From CAZGOM01 sp964542875 (lineage in GTDB: Bacteria > Planctomycetota > Phycisphaerae > Phycisphaerales > Phycisphaeraceae), in assembly GCA_964542875.1 (NCBI GenBank), contig CAZIWA010000011.1, forward strand, positions 1-64,000: 64,000 nucleotides of DNA, in the 5' to 3' direction. The translations under genes and the position numbers were made by a program. The stretch's first letter is position 1. Each line of letters starts with the position of its first letter. Of this stretch, positions 25,202 through 33,436 are shown in pieces. The notes beneath the pieces were generated by a model. It searched no databases. It had not been told where the DNA came from and saw nothing but the letters and a program-made list of their open reading frames with translations.

Positions 25202-25237
25202 TACTTCAAATGTATCGGTTTGATAGGATGTACCTAT
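25201..25237. promoter_or_regulatory. OxyR binding site between trxA and oxyR
   Basis: ATAC (25201), GTAT (25212), ATAG (25223) and CTAT (25234), each separated by 7 bases: a complete tetramer site, both dimer halves palindromic. It reaches into the oxyR ATG, so OxyR bound here would activate trxA and restrain its own gene. Confidence 0.88.
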
Positions 25238-26114
25238 GGAGATTCAACAGATCCGATACTTCGTGAAACTGGCCGAACTGGGGAATTTCACCCGTGCCGC
25301 GGAGGCTTGTGGCGTCTCCCAGCCGTCATTGAGCCAGCAGGTTTCCAAGCTGGAATTGGAACTGGGGCAACCGCTGGTGGAACGGCTTGGGCGGGGCACA
25401 CGGCTGACGGGCGCGGGCGTGCGTTTCAAAGAGCGGGCCGACCAGATTCTGCGACTGGTGGACGACGCGGCGGCGAGCGTGATCGATGAGCCCGACGCGG
25501 GGCACATCACGCTGGCGGGCATTCCCACGATTGCGCCGTTTTTTCTTCCCGCAGTGCTCGACAAGCTGGCCCGGACCTATCCCAAGGCGAAGATCACCAT
25601 CCGCGAAGAGACGACACAGGAGACGCTGCACCTGCTGGCCGAAGGCGAGATCGACCTGGCTGTGCTGGCCATGCCCATCAAGCAGGAAAACCTGCACGTG
25701 GAGACGATCTTCACGGAGGAGCTGCAGGTGGTGATGGCCCCCTCGCATCCGCTTGCGCAAAAGCCGAAGGTGAGTTTTAAAGACCTTACGGGAGAACCGT
25801 TTGTGCTTCTTCATGAGGCGCATTGTTTGACGGGCACGACATTGGCATTTTGCCAGCGTCATGCGTTCTCGCCTCTGGTGACGGCGAGGATTCACCAGCT
25901 CACCATGGTGCAGGAACTGGTGCGGCTGGGGCATGGGATCTCGATGATCCCGGAGATGGCTGCACGCGCGGATTCATCGCCGGACCGGGTGTACCGGTCG
26001 CTGCAGGGGGACAAGCCGACACGGACAATTGCGCTGGCGTGGAACCGGATGCGGTTTCAGACCAAGCTTTTTGTGAATGTGGTGAACCACCTGCGGGCGG
26101 CAGCGCCGAAGTAA
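25236..26114 (+). CDS. oxyR: OxyR peroxide-sensing LysR-family regulator
   Basis: 292 residues. N-terminal LysR helix-turn-helix (IRYFVKLAELGNFTRAAEAC, GVSQPSLSQQVSKLELELG) and a periplasmic-binding-protein-like effector domain. The peroxide-sensing pair is present: C197 and C206 in HEAHCLTGTTLAFCQ, the same nine-residue separation as C199/C208 of E. coli OxyR. Oxidation to a disulfide switches the tetramer to its activating form. The gene is divergent from trxA across an OxyR site that overlaps its own start codon, suggesting autorepression. Catalase and ankyrin genes 1 kb away carry a matching site. Confidence 0.96.
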   Translation: MEIQQIRYFVKLAELGNFTRAAEACGVSQPSLSQQVSKLELELGQPLVERLGRGTRLTGAGVRFKERADQILRLVDDAAASVIDEPDAGHITLAGIPTIAPFFLPAVLDKLARTYPKAKITIREETTQETLHLLAEGEIDLAVLAMPIKQENLHVETIFTEELQVVMAPSHPLAQKPKVSFKDLTGEPFVLLHEAHCLTGTTLAFCQRHAFSPLVTARIHQLTMVQELVRLGHGISMIPEMAARADSSPDRVYRSLQGDKPTRTIALAWNRMRFQTKLFVNVVNHLRAAAPK

Positions 26115-26156
26115 TCGTCCCGAGTCCCAAGTCGTAAGAAGCAGAGTTAAAAAGCC

Positions 26157-26768
26157 TTAGCCGCGGGATTCCTGGGGCTGGCCGCGGATGACCAGGGGGA
26201 CGGGGACGTCGTAAGCGCCGGAGGGGGGCTCCATGACCTGGGCGGGGGAAAGGTCGGGCACATCCAGTTCGCGCGTCATGGCGATTTCGTCACAGGCGTG
26301 GTTTTTGGGGCAGCGGACACACTCGCTCCAGACCTTATGGGGGAGACTCATGCGGTCGACCACGGTGAAGCCGCAGCGTTCGAAGAACTCACGCTCGTAG
26401 GTGAGGGTCATGAGTTTTTTGATGCCGAGTTCTTCGGCCTCATCAATGCAGGTGAGGACGAGGCGCTTGCCCAGGCCTTTGCCACGGAACTCCGGTGAGA
26501 CGGCCAGGGCGTAAACCTCGGCGAGGTTCGCCCAGACGATGTTGAGCCCGCAGACGCCGACGACTTTGTCATCGACGAGGACGACGTGGAAGTCGCGCAC
26601 GTGTTCGTAGAGGTACGACGGGGAGCGGTGAAGCATGAGCCCGTATTCGGCGCAGTCGTTGATGATTTTTCCAAAGGCCGCGACATCCTGGACGCCTGCG
26701 CGACGGATAAAGACCCGGTTGGGTTGACCGGAGAGGGAGACAAACGGGGTCTTTGCGGGCTGGTCCAT
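26157..26768 (-). CDS. GNAT acetyltransferase of the ArgA-like (N-acetylglutamate synthase) type
   Basis: 203 residues from ATG 26768 (a TTG 18 bases upstream is possible). GNAT fold with acetyl-CoA loop EVYALAVSPEFRGKGLGKRL. The C-terminal part EFFERCGFTVVDRM-SLPHKVW and the cysteine cluster CVRCPKNHACDEIAM match the stand-alone ArgA-type N-acetylglutamate synthases that lack the kinase-like domain. These start arginine synthesis by acetylating glutamate. There is no other arg gene next to it. The N-terminal 20 residues and C-terminal 40 residues are extensions of unknown role. Confidence 0.8.
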   Translation of the reverse strand: MDQPAKTPFVSLSGQPNRVFIRRAGVQDVAAFGKIINDCAEYGLMLHRSPSYLYEHVRDFHVVLVDDKVVGVCGLNIVWANLAEVYALAVSPEFRGKGLGKRLVLTCIDEAEELGIKKLMTLTYEREFFERCGFTVVDRMSLPHKVWSECVRCPKNHACDEIAMTRELDVPDLSPAQVMEPPSGAYDVPVPLVIRGQPQESRG

Positions 26769-26801
26769 CTTGCGTTTAGTTTCCAAGGACGGTGCGGTGA
26801 C

Positions 26802-26822
26802 AAAAAAACGCGCCGTGGCGCG
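26802..26822 (-). terminator. Terminator between cobA-hemD and the ArgA-like gene
   Basis: CGCGC/GCGCG stem with a CGTG loop (26809-26822), followed on the minus strand by seven T. It lies past the cobA-hemD stop and 34 bases before the ArgA-like start, so it separates the two. Confidence 0.65.
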
Positions 26823-26912
26823 ACTTACATCATTCTCCCCGATTGTTGCGCGATCTCAATGGGCTTGGAGGGGTGAAGTCTTGCAAAAGTGAGAAAGGTG
26901 GAGGGAAGAAGA

Positions 26913-26940
26913 GTCTGGGGTCTGGGGTCTGGTCAGAGGG
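26913..26940. repeat. GGTCTGGTCAGAGGG repeat, copy 1
   Basis: GTCTGGGGTCTGGGGTCTGG then TCAGAGGG. Related copies at 34926-34957 and 38167-38206. This copy overlaps the last codons and TGA of the cobA-hemD gene. Confidence 0.75.
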
Positions 26941-28570
26941 AGAAGGAGGGGGACAGAGTGGTGCGCAGGGCGTTTACCAGGCCGTCGATGCTGGCTTCGG
27001 GGGATTCCAGGTCGATGGTGAGGTTGAGTTTTTTGAGTTCGGCACTGGTGATGGGGCCGATGGAGGCGGTTTTGATGTGGGTGAGGAGGTCTTTTTCGTT
27101 GCCCAGGAGGGCGACGAGGTTCGCCGCGGTGGAGGCGCTGGTAAAGGTGACCCAGTGGATGGATTTTTCACGCAGGGCGGTTAGGACGTCCTCGGGCAGG
27201 GCGTCGGCGGGCTTGGTTTCGTAAGCGACCACCTCATGCACGTGCGCGCCCGCCTGGGCGAGCTGAAGCGGGAGGCCGGGGCGGGCAATATCGGCGCGGA
27301 ACAAGAGGATGTCTTTGCCTTTGATGTCCTGTTTGGCGATGAGTTCACCGGCGAGGGATTCGGCCACCTGGCGGGTGGGGATCAAGTCGGGCGTGATGCC
27401 CAGAAGCGTGCGGCAGGATTGTGCGGTCTGCTGGCCGACGCACGCGATTTTAGCGTTGGCCAGGTGCCGGGCGTCAAGGTTCAGGGCAAAGAGCCGATCG
27501 GCGAAGGCACTTACGCCGTTGGCGCTGGTGAAGACGATCCAGGCGAAGCGGGAAAGCTCCCGGATGGTGTGGTCGACTTCGTCCCAGGAATCAGGCGGTT
27601 GGATCTGGATGGTGGGGGCTTCCAAGACGTCAGCGCCTAGGGCGGTGAGCTTGGCTTTGAGGTCCGAGGCCTGCTGGCGGGTGCGGGTGACGAGCACGCG
27701 CAGGCCCAGAAGGGGGCGGTGGCGGGTGAAGAAGTCCAGGCCGGGAGCGTTAATGGCGGCGACGCGGCCGATGACGACCATGGCGGGGGGGCCGAGGCCG
27801 GATTTGGCGATGTCGGCTTCGGCGCCGGCGAGGGTGGTGCGGATGGAGCGCTGCCTGGTGGTGCTGCCCCATTGGATGACGGCGACGGGGGTGTCGCCGG
27901 GGAGGGCGTGGGAGATGAGGGTGGCGCTGATGGCGCCGATGCGGCCGACGCCCATGTAGAGGCAGGCGGTGCCGCCGACGGCGATCATGCGGGCCAGGGC
28001 GGCGTAGTCGATGTTGCTGGTGCCCTTGGTGGGGTCTTCGTGGCCGGTGACGAAGGTGAGGGTGGAGGCGTGGTCGCGGTGGGTGACGGGAATGCCTGCC
28101 GCCATGGGGCCGGCGATGCCGGAGGTGATGCCGGGGACGACTTCGCAGTCGACGCCGCGGGCGGCGAGGAACTCGACTTCTTCAGCGCCACGGCCAAAGA
28201 GGTAAGGGTCTCCGCCTTTGAGCCGGACGACGAATTTGCCGGAGAGGGCGAGGTCTGCGAGGAGTTGGTTGGTCTGGTCCTGAGTGAGCTTGTGTTCCTT
28301 GGCGCGTTTGCCGGCGTCGATCTTCTGGGCGTGGGGGGGGGCCTGGTCCAGAAGCGCGGGATTGGCCAGGGCGTCGTAGACGAGCACATCCGCCTGGCGG
28401 ATGCATTCCAGGCCGCGGACGGTGATCCAGCCGGGTTCACCGGGGCCAGCACCGACGAGGATGACTTTAGGGGTCTTGGGTGAAATAGGAGGTGTCCTGG
28501 GGATGTCGGATGTTAGATGTATCAGATCAAGAGTGACGTTTCGGCTGCGCTTTGCTGCACTTTGAAACAT
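26933..28570 (-). CDS. cobA-hemD: Fused uroporphyrinogen-III methyltransferase and uroporphyrinogen-III synthase
   Basis: 545 residues. Residues about 35-280 are a CobA/SUMT-type methyltransferase: VILVGAGPGEPGWITVRG, VVRLKGGDPYLFGRGAEEVE, VPGITSGIAGPMAAGIPVTH, RDHASTLTFVTGHE, and CLYMGVGR. From about 285 the HemD domain starts (LLGLRVLVTRTRQQASDLKA, WIVFTSANGVSAF, KIACVGQQTA, HWVTFTSASTAANLVAL). It closes the tetrapyrrole ring and methylates the product to precorrin-2, feeding haem, sirohaem or cobalamin. This fusion is known in several bacterial groups. The stop codon falls in a repeat-family sequence, so the last residues may be repeat-derived. Confidence 0.94.
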   Translation of the reverse strand: MFQSAAKRSRNVTLDLIHLTSDIPRTPPISPKTPKVILVGAGPGEPGWITVRGLECIRQADVLVYDALANPALLDQAPPHAQKIDAGKRAKEHKLTQDQTNQLLADLALSGKFVVRLKGGDPYLFGRGAEEVEFLAARGVDCEVVPGITSGIAGPMAAGIPVTHRDHASTLTFVTGHEDPTKGTSNIDYAALARMIAVGGTACLYMGVGRIGAISATLISHALPGDTPVAVIQWGSTTRQRSIRTTLAGAEADIAKSGLGPPAMVVIGRVAAINAPGLDFFTRHRPLLGLRVLVTRTRQQASDLKAKLTALGADVLEAPTIQIQPPDSWDEVDHTIRELSRFAWIVFTSANGVSAFADRLFALNLDARHLANAKIACVGQQTAQSCRTLLGITPDLIPTRQVAESLAGELIAKQDIKGKDILLFRADIARPGLPLQLAQAGAHVHEVVAYETKPADALPEDVLTALREKSIHWVTFTSASTAANLVALLGNEKDLLTHIKTASIGPITSAELKKLNLTIDLESPEASIDGLVNALRTTLSPSFSL

Positions 28571-28593
28571 CTTACAACTGACATCACACGTTC

Positions 28594-29229
28594 TTAGAGT
28601 TGTTTGTTTTTGCCCAGCTCGTGGAAGTAGTGGGGTACTTTGCCCTGATTTTCAAGGAGCCACTCGATCTTGGGCTCGTTGTTCATGGCTTTTTTGATGG
28701 CCTTGGCGGTGGCTTCGCGGTGGACCTTGAAGAGGACGTCGTGGTCGAGGTCTTCGGCGTCGACGACGGAAGGGTCGAGCCAGACGGAGATGATGATGCC
28801 GATCTCGTAGACCTTGTCCATGGGGATGTCGCCGCTGCGGACGGCGTCGAGCACGCCGTTGGCGATGCCCGCCTGCACGCTGCCCATGAGGATGTTGGTG
28901 TACTTGTTGTTGTTGACGGTGACCTTGCTGACCATGAGGGTGGCGGGCTTCACCTGGACGTCGGAGTTGAGGATGGCCCAGACTTTGGTGTGGCCTTTGA
29001 CCTGGTTGCCGATGAGGTTGGCGATGGCGTGGCCGACGGGGCCGTCGAGCTCGCCGATGACGATTTCAGGTTCCGCAGCGGACCAGGATTGGTCTGCTTC
29101 AACGAGCGCCTCGCCGGTGCGCATGCCGATGCGGGGGGAGGGGGGCAGGATTTTGACCTTGGCTTTTGCGGGGGCTTTGGTGGCGGGCTTGGATTTCGCG
29201 GCAGGTTTTTTGGTGGGTTTCTTGGCCAT
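28594..29229 (-). CDS. Formaldehyde-activating-enzyme-like protein with lysine-rich N-terminus
   Basis: 211 residues. Residues 1-30 are a Lys/Ala/Pro-rich tail (KKPTKKPAAKSKPATKAPAK). Residues 39-205 resemble Fae: TGEALVEADQ, PEIVIGELDGPVGHAIANLI, VKPATLMVSKVTVNNNKY, GSVQAGIANGVLDAVRSGDI, and MNNEPKIEWLLE. Fae condenses formaldehyde with tetrahydromethanopterin. In methylotroph Fae the general acid is a His about 13 residues after GEALV; here the aligned position is Glu53 and the whole 39-66 stretch has no His. Activity is therefore doubtful; it may be a Fae paralogue with another role. It lies 24 bases upstream of cobA-hemD in the same direction. Confidence 0.78.
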   Translation of the reverse strand: MAKKPTKKPAAKSKPATKAPAKAKVKILPPSPRIGMRTGEALVEADQSWSAAEPEIVIGELDGPVGHAIANLIGNQVKGHTKVWAILNSDVQVKPATLMVSKVTVNNNKYTNILMGSVQAGIANGVLDAVRSGDIPMDKVYEIGIIISVWLDPSVVDAEDLDHDVLFKVHREATAKAIKKAMNNEPKIEWLLENQGKVPHYFHELGKNKQL

Positions 29230-29274
29230 GGAGATGTCCTGGGTTTTGTGTGATTGGGTGATTTTAGCAGAGGC

Positions 29275-29626
29275 GGATTTTTTGACCGGGATTTAGAGGA
29301 TTGAAGAGGATTAAGAGGATCGGGGATGTCCTTGTTTGGACGCTGTTGGCGATTCATTTTCGACGCAGATTTACAGGATTTTCGAGAAGGTGCTTACAAA
29401 GAGGAGGACGCGCAAATACGTTCTTAAAAAAGCATGATGCACTGCAAAATGAGGAAAATGTTTGGTGCTCAAATTGAGCTTTATTTGCTTCAAATGGCTC
29501 TTTTGGAAATGCCTCTTCCAAATCTTGTGAATCTTTGTCGAAAAAACCTATGCCAGCTGCTCCCGAAGTGGTAACGGCCTCATTCTCTTAATCATCTTCA
29601 ATCCTCTAAATCCCAGTCAAAAATCC
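29275..29626. repeat. 352-bp intergenic element with 46-base inverted ends
   Basis: 29275-29320 (GGATTTTTTGACCGGGATTT then AGAGGATTGAAGAGGATTAAG) is repeated in reverse complement at 29581-29626 with about five differences. The inside is A+T-richer than the surroundings, contains a related CAGATTTACAGGATTTTCGAG string (29366-29386), and has no gene. It resembles a non-autonomous MITE-like element, but no transposase is nearby. It fills the gap between the Fae-like and phosphatase genes. Confidence 0.65.
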
Positions 29627-29634
29627 GATTTTCT

Positions 29635-30540
29635 TCAACGGACGATCTCAAACGTTTCCAGCCACTGCTTCGACTGGTGGCAGCGGATGCGCAGGGTTTT
29701 GGGGCCGAGGGTGTCGAAATCCAGGATGGCGGAGTGGCTGCCGGGGGTGCGGTCGGTTTCCAGGGCGGAGATGTTGAACTGGCGGAGGGTTTGGCCGGTG
29801 ACGGGGTTGTCGCGCTGCCAGGGGTTTTCCTTGTTCCAGACGAGGTCGCCGATGTGGGCGTGGCCGTAGCAGTGGGTGAGGAGGTTTGGCGGCAGGGGGA
29901 GCATGGCGCCCTGGAGGCGTGAGGGGCGCTGGCCGCCTGGGTAGGCGTAGTGGGAGACGGTGATGGCGCGGCCGGGATAGGCGGCGATGGCGTCGCGGAG
30001 GGATTCAAATGCCGCGGAGGAGTGGGGGTGGTGGTTGGGGAAGGGGCCTTCGACATTGCCGTGAGAGGTCCACCAGTCGGGGCCTGCGTGGTCGCCCATG
30101 AAGACAACGAGGGTGCCGAAGATTTTGCGGGCGAAATAGAAGTCCGACAGGTTGGCCATGGTGTGCCAGTTGGGCGTGGATTGGGCGATTTCAAAGAGCG
30201 GGTATTTGGCGGTGCCGGCGCGGCGAAGGTCGTTTTCGTGATTGCCCATGACGTAGCAGATGGGGACGCCAAGCCGGGCGTTGTGTCGGAGCGTGGCTTG
30301 GGCGACGGCTTGGAGATCGGGCTCGGATTTGCCGCAAAGGGCGTCGCCCAGACAGAAGGCGGCGGAGAGTTTGAGATCCAGGGAGAGGATGTCGTCGACG
30401 GCGCCGGCGAGGACGCGGTCGGCAAGCTGAGGTTTGGAGAGTTGAAGATCAGAATGGACCCAGATGCGGCCTGTCTGGCCTGGGGCGAGTTTGGGGGCAA
30501 GCTCGGGGGCGCTAAGCAGGGCGGAAAGTTCTGGAGTCAT
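29635..30540 (-). CDS. Calcineurin-like metallophosphoesterase
   Basis: 301 residues. Metal-site motifs in order: VHSDLQLS (D-x-Q in place of D-x-H), AFCLGDAL (GD), YVMGNHENDL (GNHE), VSHYAYPGG (H) and CYGHAHIGD (GHxH). The substitution of Gln in the first motif is unusual. The rest of the dimetal centre is intact, so hydrolysis of a phosphoester is likely; the substrate is unknown. No signal peptide is seen, so it should be cytosolic. Single gene, 121 bases from the DUF2330 gene upstream on the same strand. Confidence 0.87.
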   Translation of the reverse strand: MTPELSALLSAPELAPKLAPGQTGRIWVHSDLQLSKPQLADRVLAGAVDDILSLDLKLSAAFCLGDALCGKSEPDLQAVAQATLRHNARLGVPICYVMGNHENDLRRAGTAKYPLFEIAQSTPNWHTMANLSDFYFARKIFGTLVVFMGDHAGPDWWTSHGNVEGPFPNHHPHSSAAFESLRDAIAAYPGRAITVSHYAYPGGQRPSRLQGAMLPLPPNLLTHCYGHAHIGDLVWNKENPWQRDNPVTGQTLRQFNISALETDRTPGSHSAILDFDTLGPKTLRIRCHQSKQWLETFEIVR

Positions 30541-30661
30541 GGAGTGATCTTAGGCGAAAGCAGGATTTAAGGGACAGTAAGGGACAGGTGGAGAGGGAGC
30601 CAGACGAAGAACTCTCCCACCCAACCCTCTCCCTGATGGAGCGGGGGCCGGAACGGAATTG

Positions 30662-31705
30662 TTATGCCGATTTGCGTCGTGATTTTGCAATGAAGGGGAT
30701 AAGGGCCAGCACGCCGACGAGGGCGAAGGTGGCGGTGTTAAAGCGCGAGACGTACCGGATTCGTGGTTCCGGGAGAACGATTTGCTGAGTTGCTTCCAGT
30801 GAGAAGTAGAGATCGGCTGAGGCCCGGGCGTAAAGCCAATTGTCGTTAAAGACGGTGAGCCAGGCGTTGTTCGGGATTGTGGTGTTTGGGAGGCCCAGGT
30901 GGTTAGTGATGGCCGCAAGGTTTGCGGGAGAGAGGCGATTGGCCCAGATGGTGCGGCCTTGCCATTGTTGTTGGGGAGTGAACCCGCCTTGATAGCGCGC
31001 CTGGGCGATGAAGTAAATCTTGAGGATGCGCGGATAGACTTCCAATGCCTGCGCGGCGGGAGCGGAAGCAGGCTCGCGGTAAGGGAATAGCGGGCGGTCG
31101 GTTTGAAAGCTCATGCGAAGGGCGGATGCGGAGACGGATTTGATCTGGGCTTCGGAAGGGTTCTTGGCGACCTTCATGGCGGTGAACTTCCAGCCTGAGG
31201 CGATGTACGGCGCGGCCCAGGCTTCGACCTGCGGCGAGAAAGCGTAGCCGTGCTGCGCCAGCCAGGTTTTTAAAGCGGATGCGGAGTCGGCCTCAAGGAT
31301 GACGGCGTCGAACCCGGCGACGCGTTTTTGGTCCAGGATGCGTACGTCATCAGGGACGGCGGATTCCGCTTTGGAGCAGCCGATGGGGAAGTGCATCGGG
31401 GTTGGTTTTTCAATGATGGGGGGTGCAGTGAGCTGGTCCAGATAAGCAAATGCCTCGTTGCCGGATTCATTGAGCTGGGGTTGAGAGGGTGTGGGGACGA
31501 TGAAGCCGAGGTCTTGGGATTCGCTTTTGAATGAGGCCTGACGGATGAAGTGCTGGGTTTTGGTTTCAGCGTTCCAGAGGATGATCACGGTCTGGTCGGC
31601 GTTGATCGCGGGCTGAAGGCCGGGTGAGACGGCGCAGCAGGCGTATGCGGGAGAGGTGGAGAGAAACGTGAGAAGCAAGAGAAACAGGGGAATGCGGATT
31701 GTCAT
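30662..31705 (-). CDS. DUF2330 exported/membrane protein
   Basis: 347 residues. Signal peptide LFLLLLTFLSTSPAYA is followed directly by CCAVSPG, a Cys-rich start typical of DUF2330. The central part has the family pattern (INADQTVIILWNAETKTQHF, DLGFIVPTPSQPQL, DQKRVAGFDAVILEAD, LKTWLAQHGYAFSP). A final hydrophobic segment (TFALVGVLALIPFIAKSRRK) anchors the C-terminus in the membrane with the bulk outside. The function of the family is unknown. Transcribed away from the Fic gene. Confidence 0.85.
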   Translation of the reverse strand: MTIRIPLFLLLLTFLSTSPAYACCAVSPGLQPAINADQTVIILWNAETKTQHFIRQASFKSESQDLGFIVPTPSQPQLNESGNEAFAYLDQLTAPPIIEKPTPMHFPIGCSKAESAVPDDVRILDQKRVAGFDAVILEADSASALKTWLAQHGYAFSPQVEAWAAPYIASGWKFTAMKVAKNPSEAQIKSVSASALRMSFQTDRPLFPYREPASAPAAQALEVYPRILKIYFIAQARYQGGFTPQQQWQGRTIWANRLSPANLAAITNHLGLPNTTIPNNAWLTVFNDNWLYARASADLYFSLEATQQIVLPEPRIRYVSRFNTATFALVGVLALIPFIAKSRRKSA

Positions 31706-31786
31706 GGCGCCTCCAGAAGGCTTGGTTTCTGAAAGTGTGACGTTTGAAGGGTGGGGTTGTTTTAATTTGATCTAGAGAGCCTGGGC

Positions 31787-31854
31787 GTAATAAAAACTTC
31801 TCAAGAAATGGCTTTTGTAATAAAAAAAGTTGCAAAATGGCGTTTTGTAACAAA
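31787..31854 (+). promoter_or_regulatory. 30-bp phased direct repeats before the fic gene
   Basis: GTAATAAA at 31787-31794 and 31817-31824 and GTAACAAA at 31847-31854: three copies spaced exactly 30 bases. The last two have a longer shared unit, AAATGGC(G)TTTTGTAA. The third ends two bases before the ATG. A TTGCAA at 31830 could be a -35 box. The pattern suggests an operator bound on one face of the helix. Confidence 0.6.
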
Positions 31855-31856
31855 TA

Positions 31857-33416
31857 ATGTCAATCCGTAACGATTTTAGCGCGGAAGGTGCCATTTTGAA
31901 CAAAATTGATGCATCAGTCGTACGTGCTGCCGGTTATGACGCGCTTATCAAGCGTTTTGACTTACGTGTGATTTCTCATTGGCATCATTCCGCAGTGAGC
32001 ACCACGCGTAAGCAATACGAGCGTCACGAAGCGGGGAGCGTGTTTGAAGTTTACCCGGTGCACTACTGGCCAGGGGAGACTCTTGGCAATCACTTGGAAT
32101 TTGCACTCAAGTACGACGGGATCAATCTTGGGATTTTAGCGTGCATTTTCGAAGCGATGAATATTGAAGAATTCGTTGACTATCTCAAGTCACGTCCAAC
32201 CGGGCAAAACGCGCGCAGGCTGTGGTTTTTGTACGAATGGATGACTCGAAAAGTTTTGGACTTGCCGGACCTGAAGCGGGGCAACTACATCAATATGCTT
32301 GATCCGGAAGTTCACTATGTGTCTGAGTATGTGGTGCAGGTAAAACGACAGCGGGTGTTGAATAATCTGCTTGGCGAAGACTCTTTTTGCCCAACTGCGC
32401 GGCGAACGGCGGCGCTTAAGGCGTTTGAAGAAAAGAAGCTCAACGTGATGTGCGGGCAACTGATTCAGCAGTATCCGCCTGAACTGCTTAAACGCGCTCT
32501 GGCGTACAGCTATGTCAAGGAAACCAGATCTTCATTTGAGATCGAGCAGGAAGAGCCCGGACTCAACAAAGTGGAAAGTTTCGTCTCGCTTCTCCATGAA
32601 GCCCAAGCGGAGAATTTCCTGGCGGGTTGGCGCCTGGTGGAACTGCAAAACCAGATCGTTGAACCCAAATATAAAAACACGGGCTATCGAACATCCCAGG
32701 TTTATGTGGGCCAGAACATCCCCCCATACCATCAGAAAGTCCACTTTATCGGTGCGAAACCGGCGGATCTCCATGATCTGATGGAAGGTCTAATCACATG
32801 TTATCTCAAGCATATCGAGGGGAACGCTCCCGAGTCGCCGGTTGTTTGCGCGGCAATTGCTTCCTACGGGATTGTGTTTCTGCATCCATTTGACGACGGC
32901 AACGGACGTGTCCATCGGTTTCTGATTCACAACATCTTGTCCCGTCTCGGGTTTACGCCGCAGGGGGCGATCTTTCCCGTATCGGCGGCCATGCTAAAAA
33001 GGCTGGATGCGTATGACGCATCGCTTGAGGCCTTTTCCAAGCCGCTGATGAAAGTGACGGATTGGAGCCTTGACGACGAAGGCGAGCTGACGGTTCACAA
33101 TGACACGAAGGTCTGGTACCGCTTCATGGATCTGACTACTCAGGCGGAGGCACTGTTTGGGTTTATTGAGCACACCCTTGAGCATGAATTAAAAGAAGGC
33201 TTTACGTTTCTCGTTCATTACGACAGAACGAGAAGAGCAATGAGCGAAGTGCTGGACATGCCCAACAGGAAAGCAGATCTTTTCATCAAGCTATGCCTTC
33301 AGAATAAAGGCAAGCTTTCACAGACCAAGCGTGAGAGTCAGTTTGCCGAGCTGACGGATGAAGAGGTGGCCAGGATGGAAGAAGCGGTGTGGATCGGGTA
33401 CGAAATGAATGCTTAA
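31857..33416 (+). CDS. Fic-family protein (probable AMPylator) with N-terminal inhibitory motif
   Basis: 519 residues. The Fic active-site motif HPFDDGNGRVHR is at 343-354 and is complete, so transfer of AMP or another nucleotide to a target hydroxyl is likely. A candidate inhibitory helix precedes the core: SSFEIEQEE at 225-233, matching class II (S/T)xxxE but with Gln after the Glu. The 220-residue N-terminal region is unlike common Fic proteins, and the C-terminal part (ALFGFIEHTLEHELKEG, LDMPNRKADLFIKL) may be a winged helix. Base composition is less G+C-rich than neighbours and no Shine-Dalgarno precedes the ATG, hinting at acquisition. Phased repeats upstream suggest autoregulation. Confidence 0.87.
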   Translation: MSIRNDFSAEGAILNKIDASVVRAAGYDALIKRFDLRVISHWHHSAVSTTRKQYERHEAGSVFEVYPVHYWPGETLGNHLEFALKYDGINLGILACIFEAMNIEEFVDYLKSRPTGQNARRLWFLYEWMTRKVLDLPDLKRGNYINMLDPEVHYVSEYVVQVKRQRVLNNLLGEDSFCPTARRTAALKAFEEKKLNVMCGQLIQQYPPELLKRALAYSYVKETRSSFEIEQEEPGLNKVESFVSLLHEAQAENFLAGWRLVELQNQIVEPKYKNTGYRTSQVYVGQNIPPYHQKVHFIGAKPADLHDLMEGLITCYLKHIEGNAPESPVVCAAIASYGIVFLHPFDDGNGRVHRFLIHNILSRLGFTPQGAIFPVSAAMLKRLDAYDASLEAFSKPLMKVTDWSLDDEGELTVHNDTKVWYRFMDLTTQAEALFGFIEHTLEHELKEGFTFLVHYDRTRRAMSEVLDMPNRKADLFIKLCLQNKGKLSQTKRESQFAELTDEEVARMEEAVWIGYEMNA

Positions 33417-33436
33417 AGCGCTTTAGTTGCCGAAAT

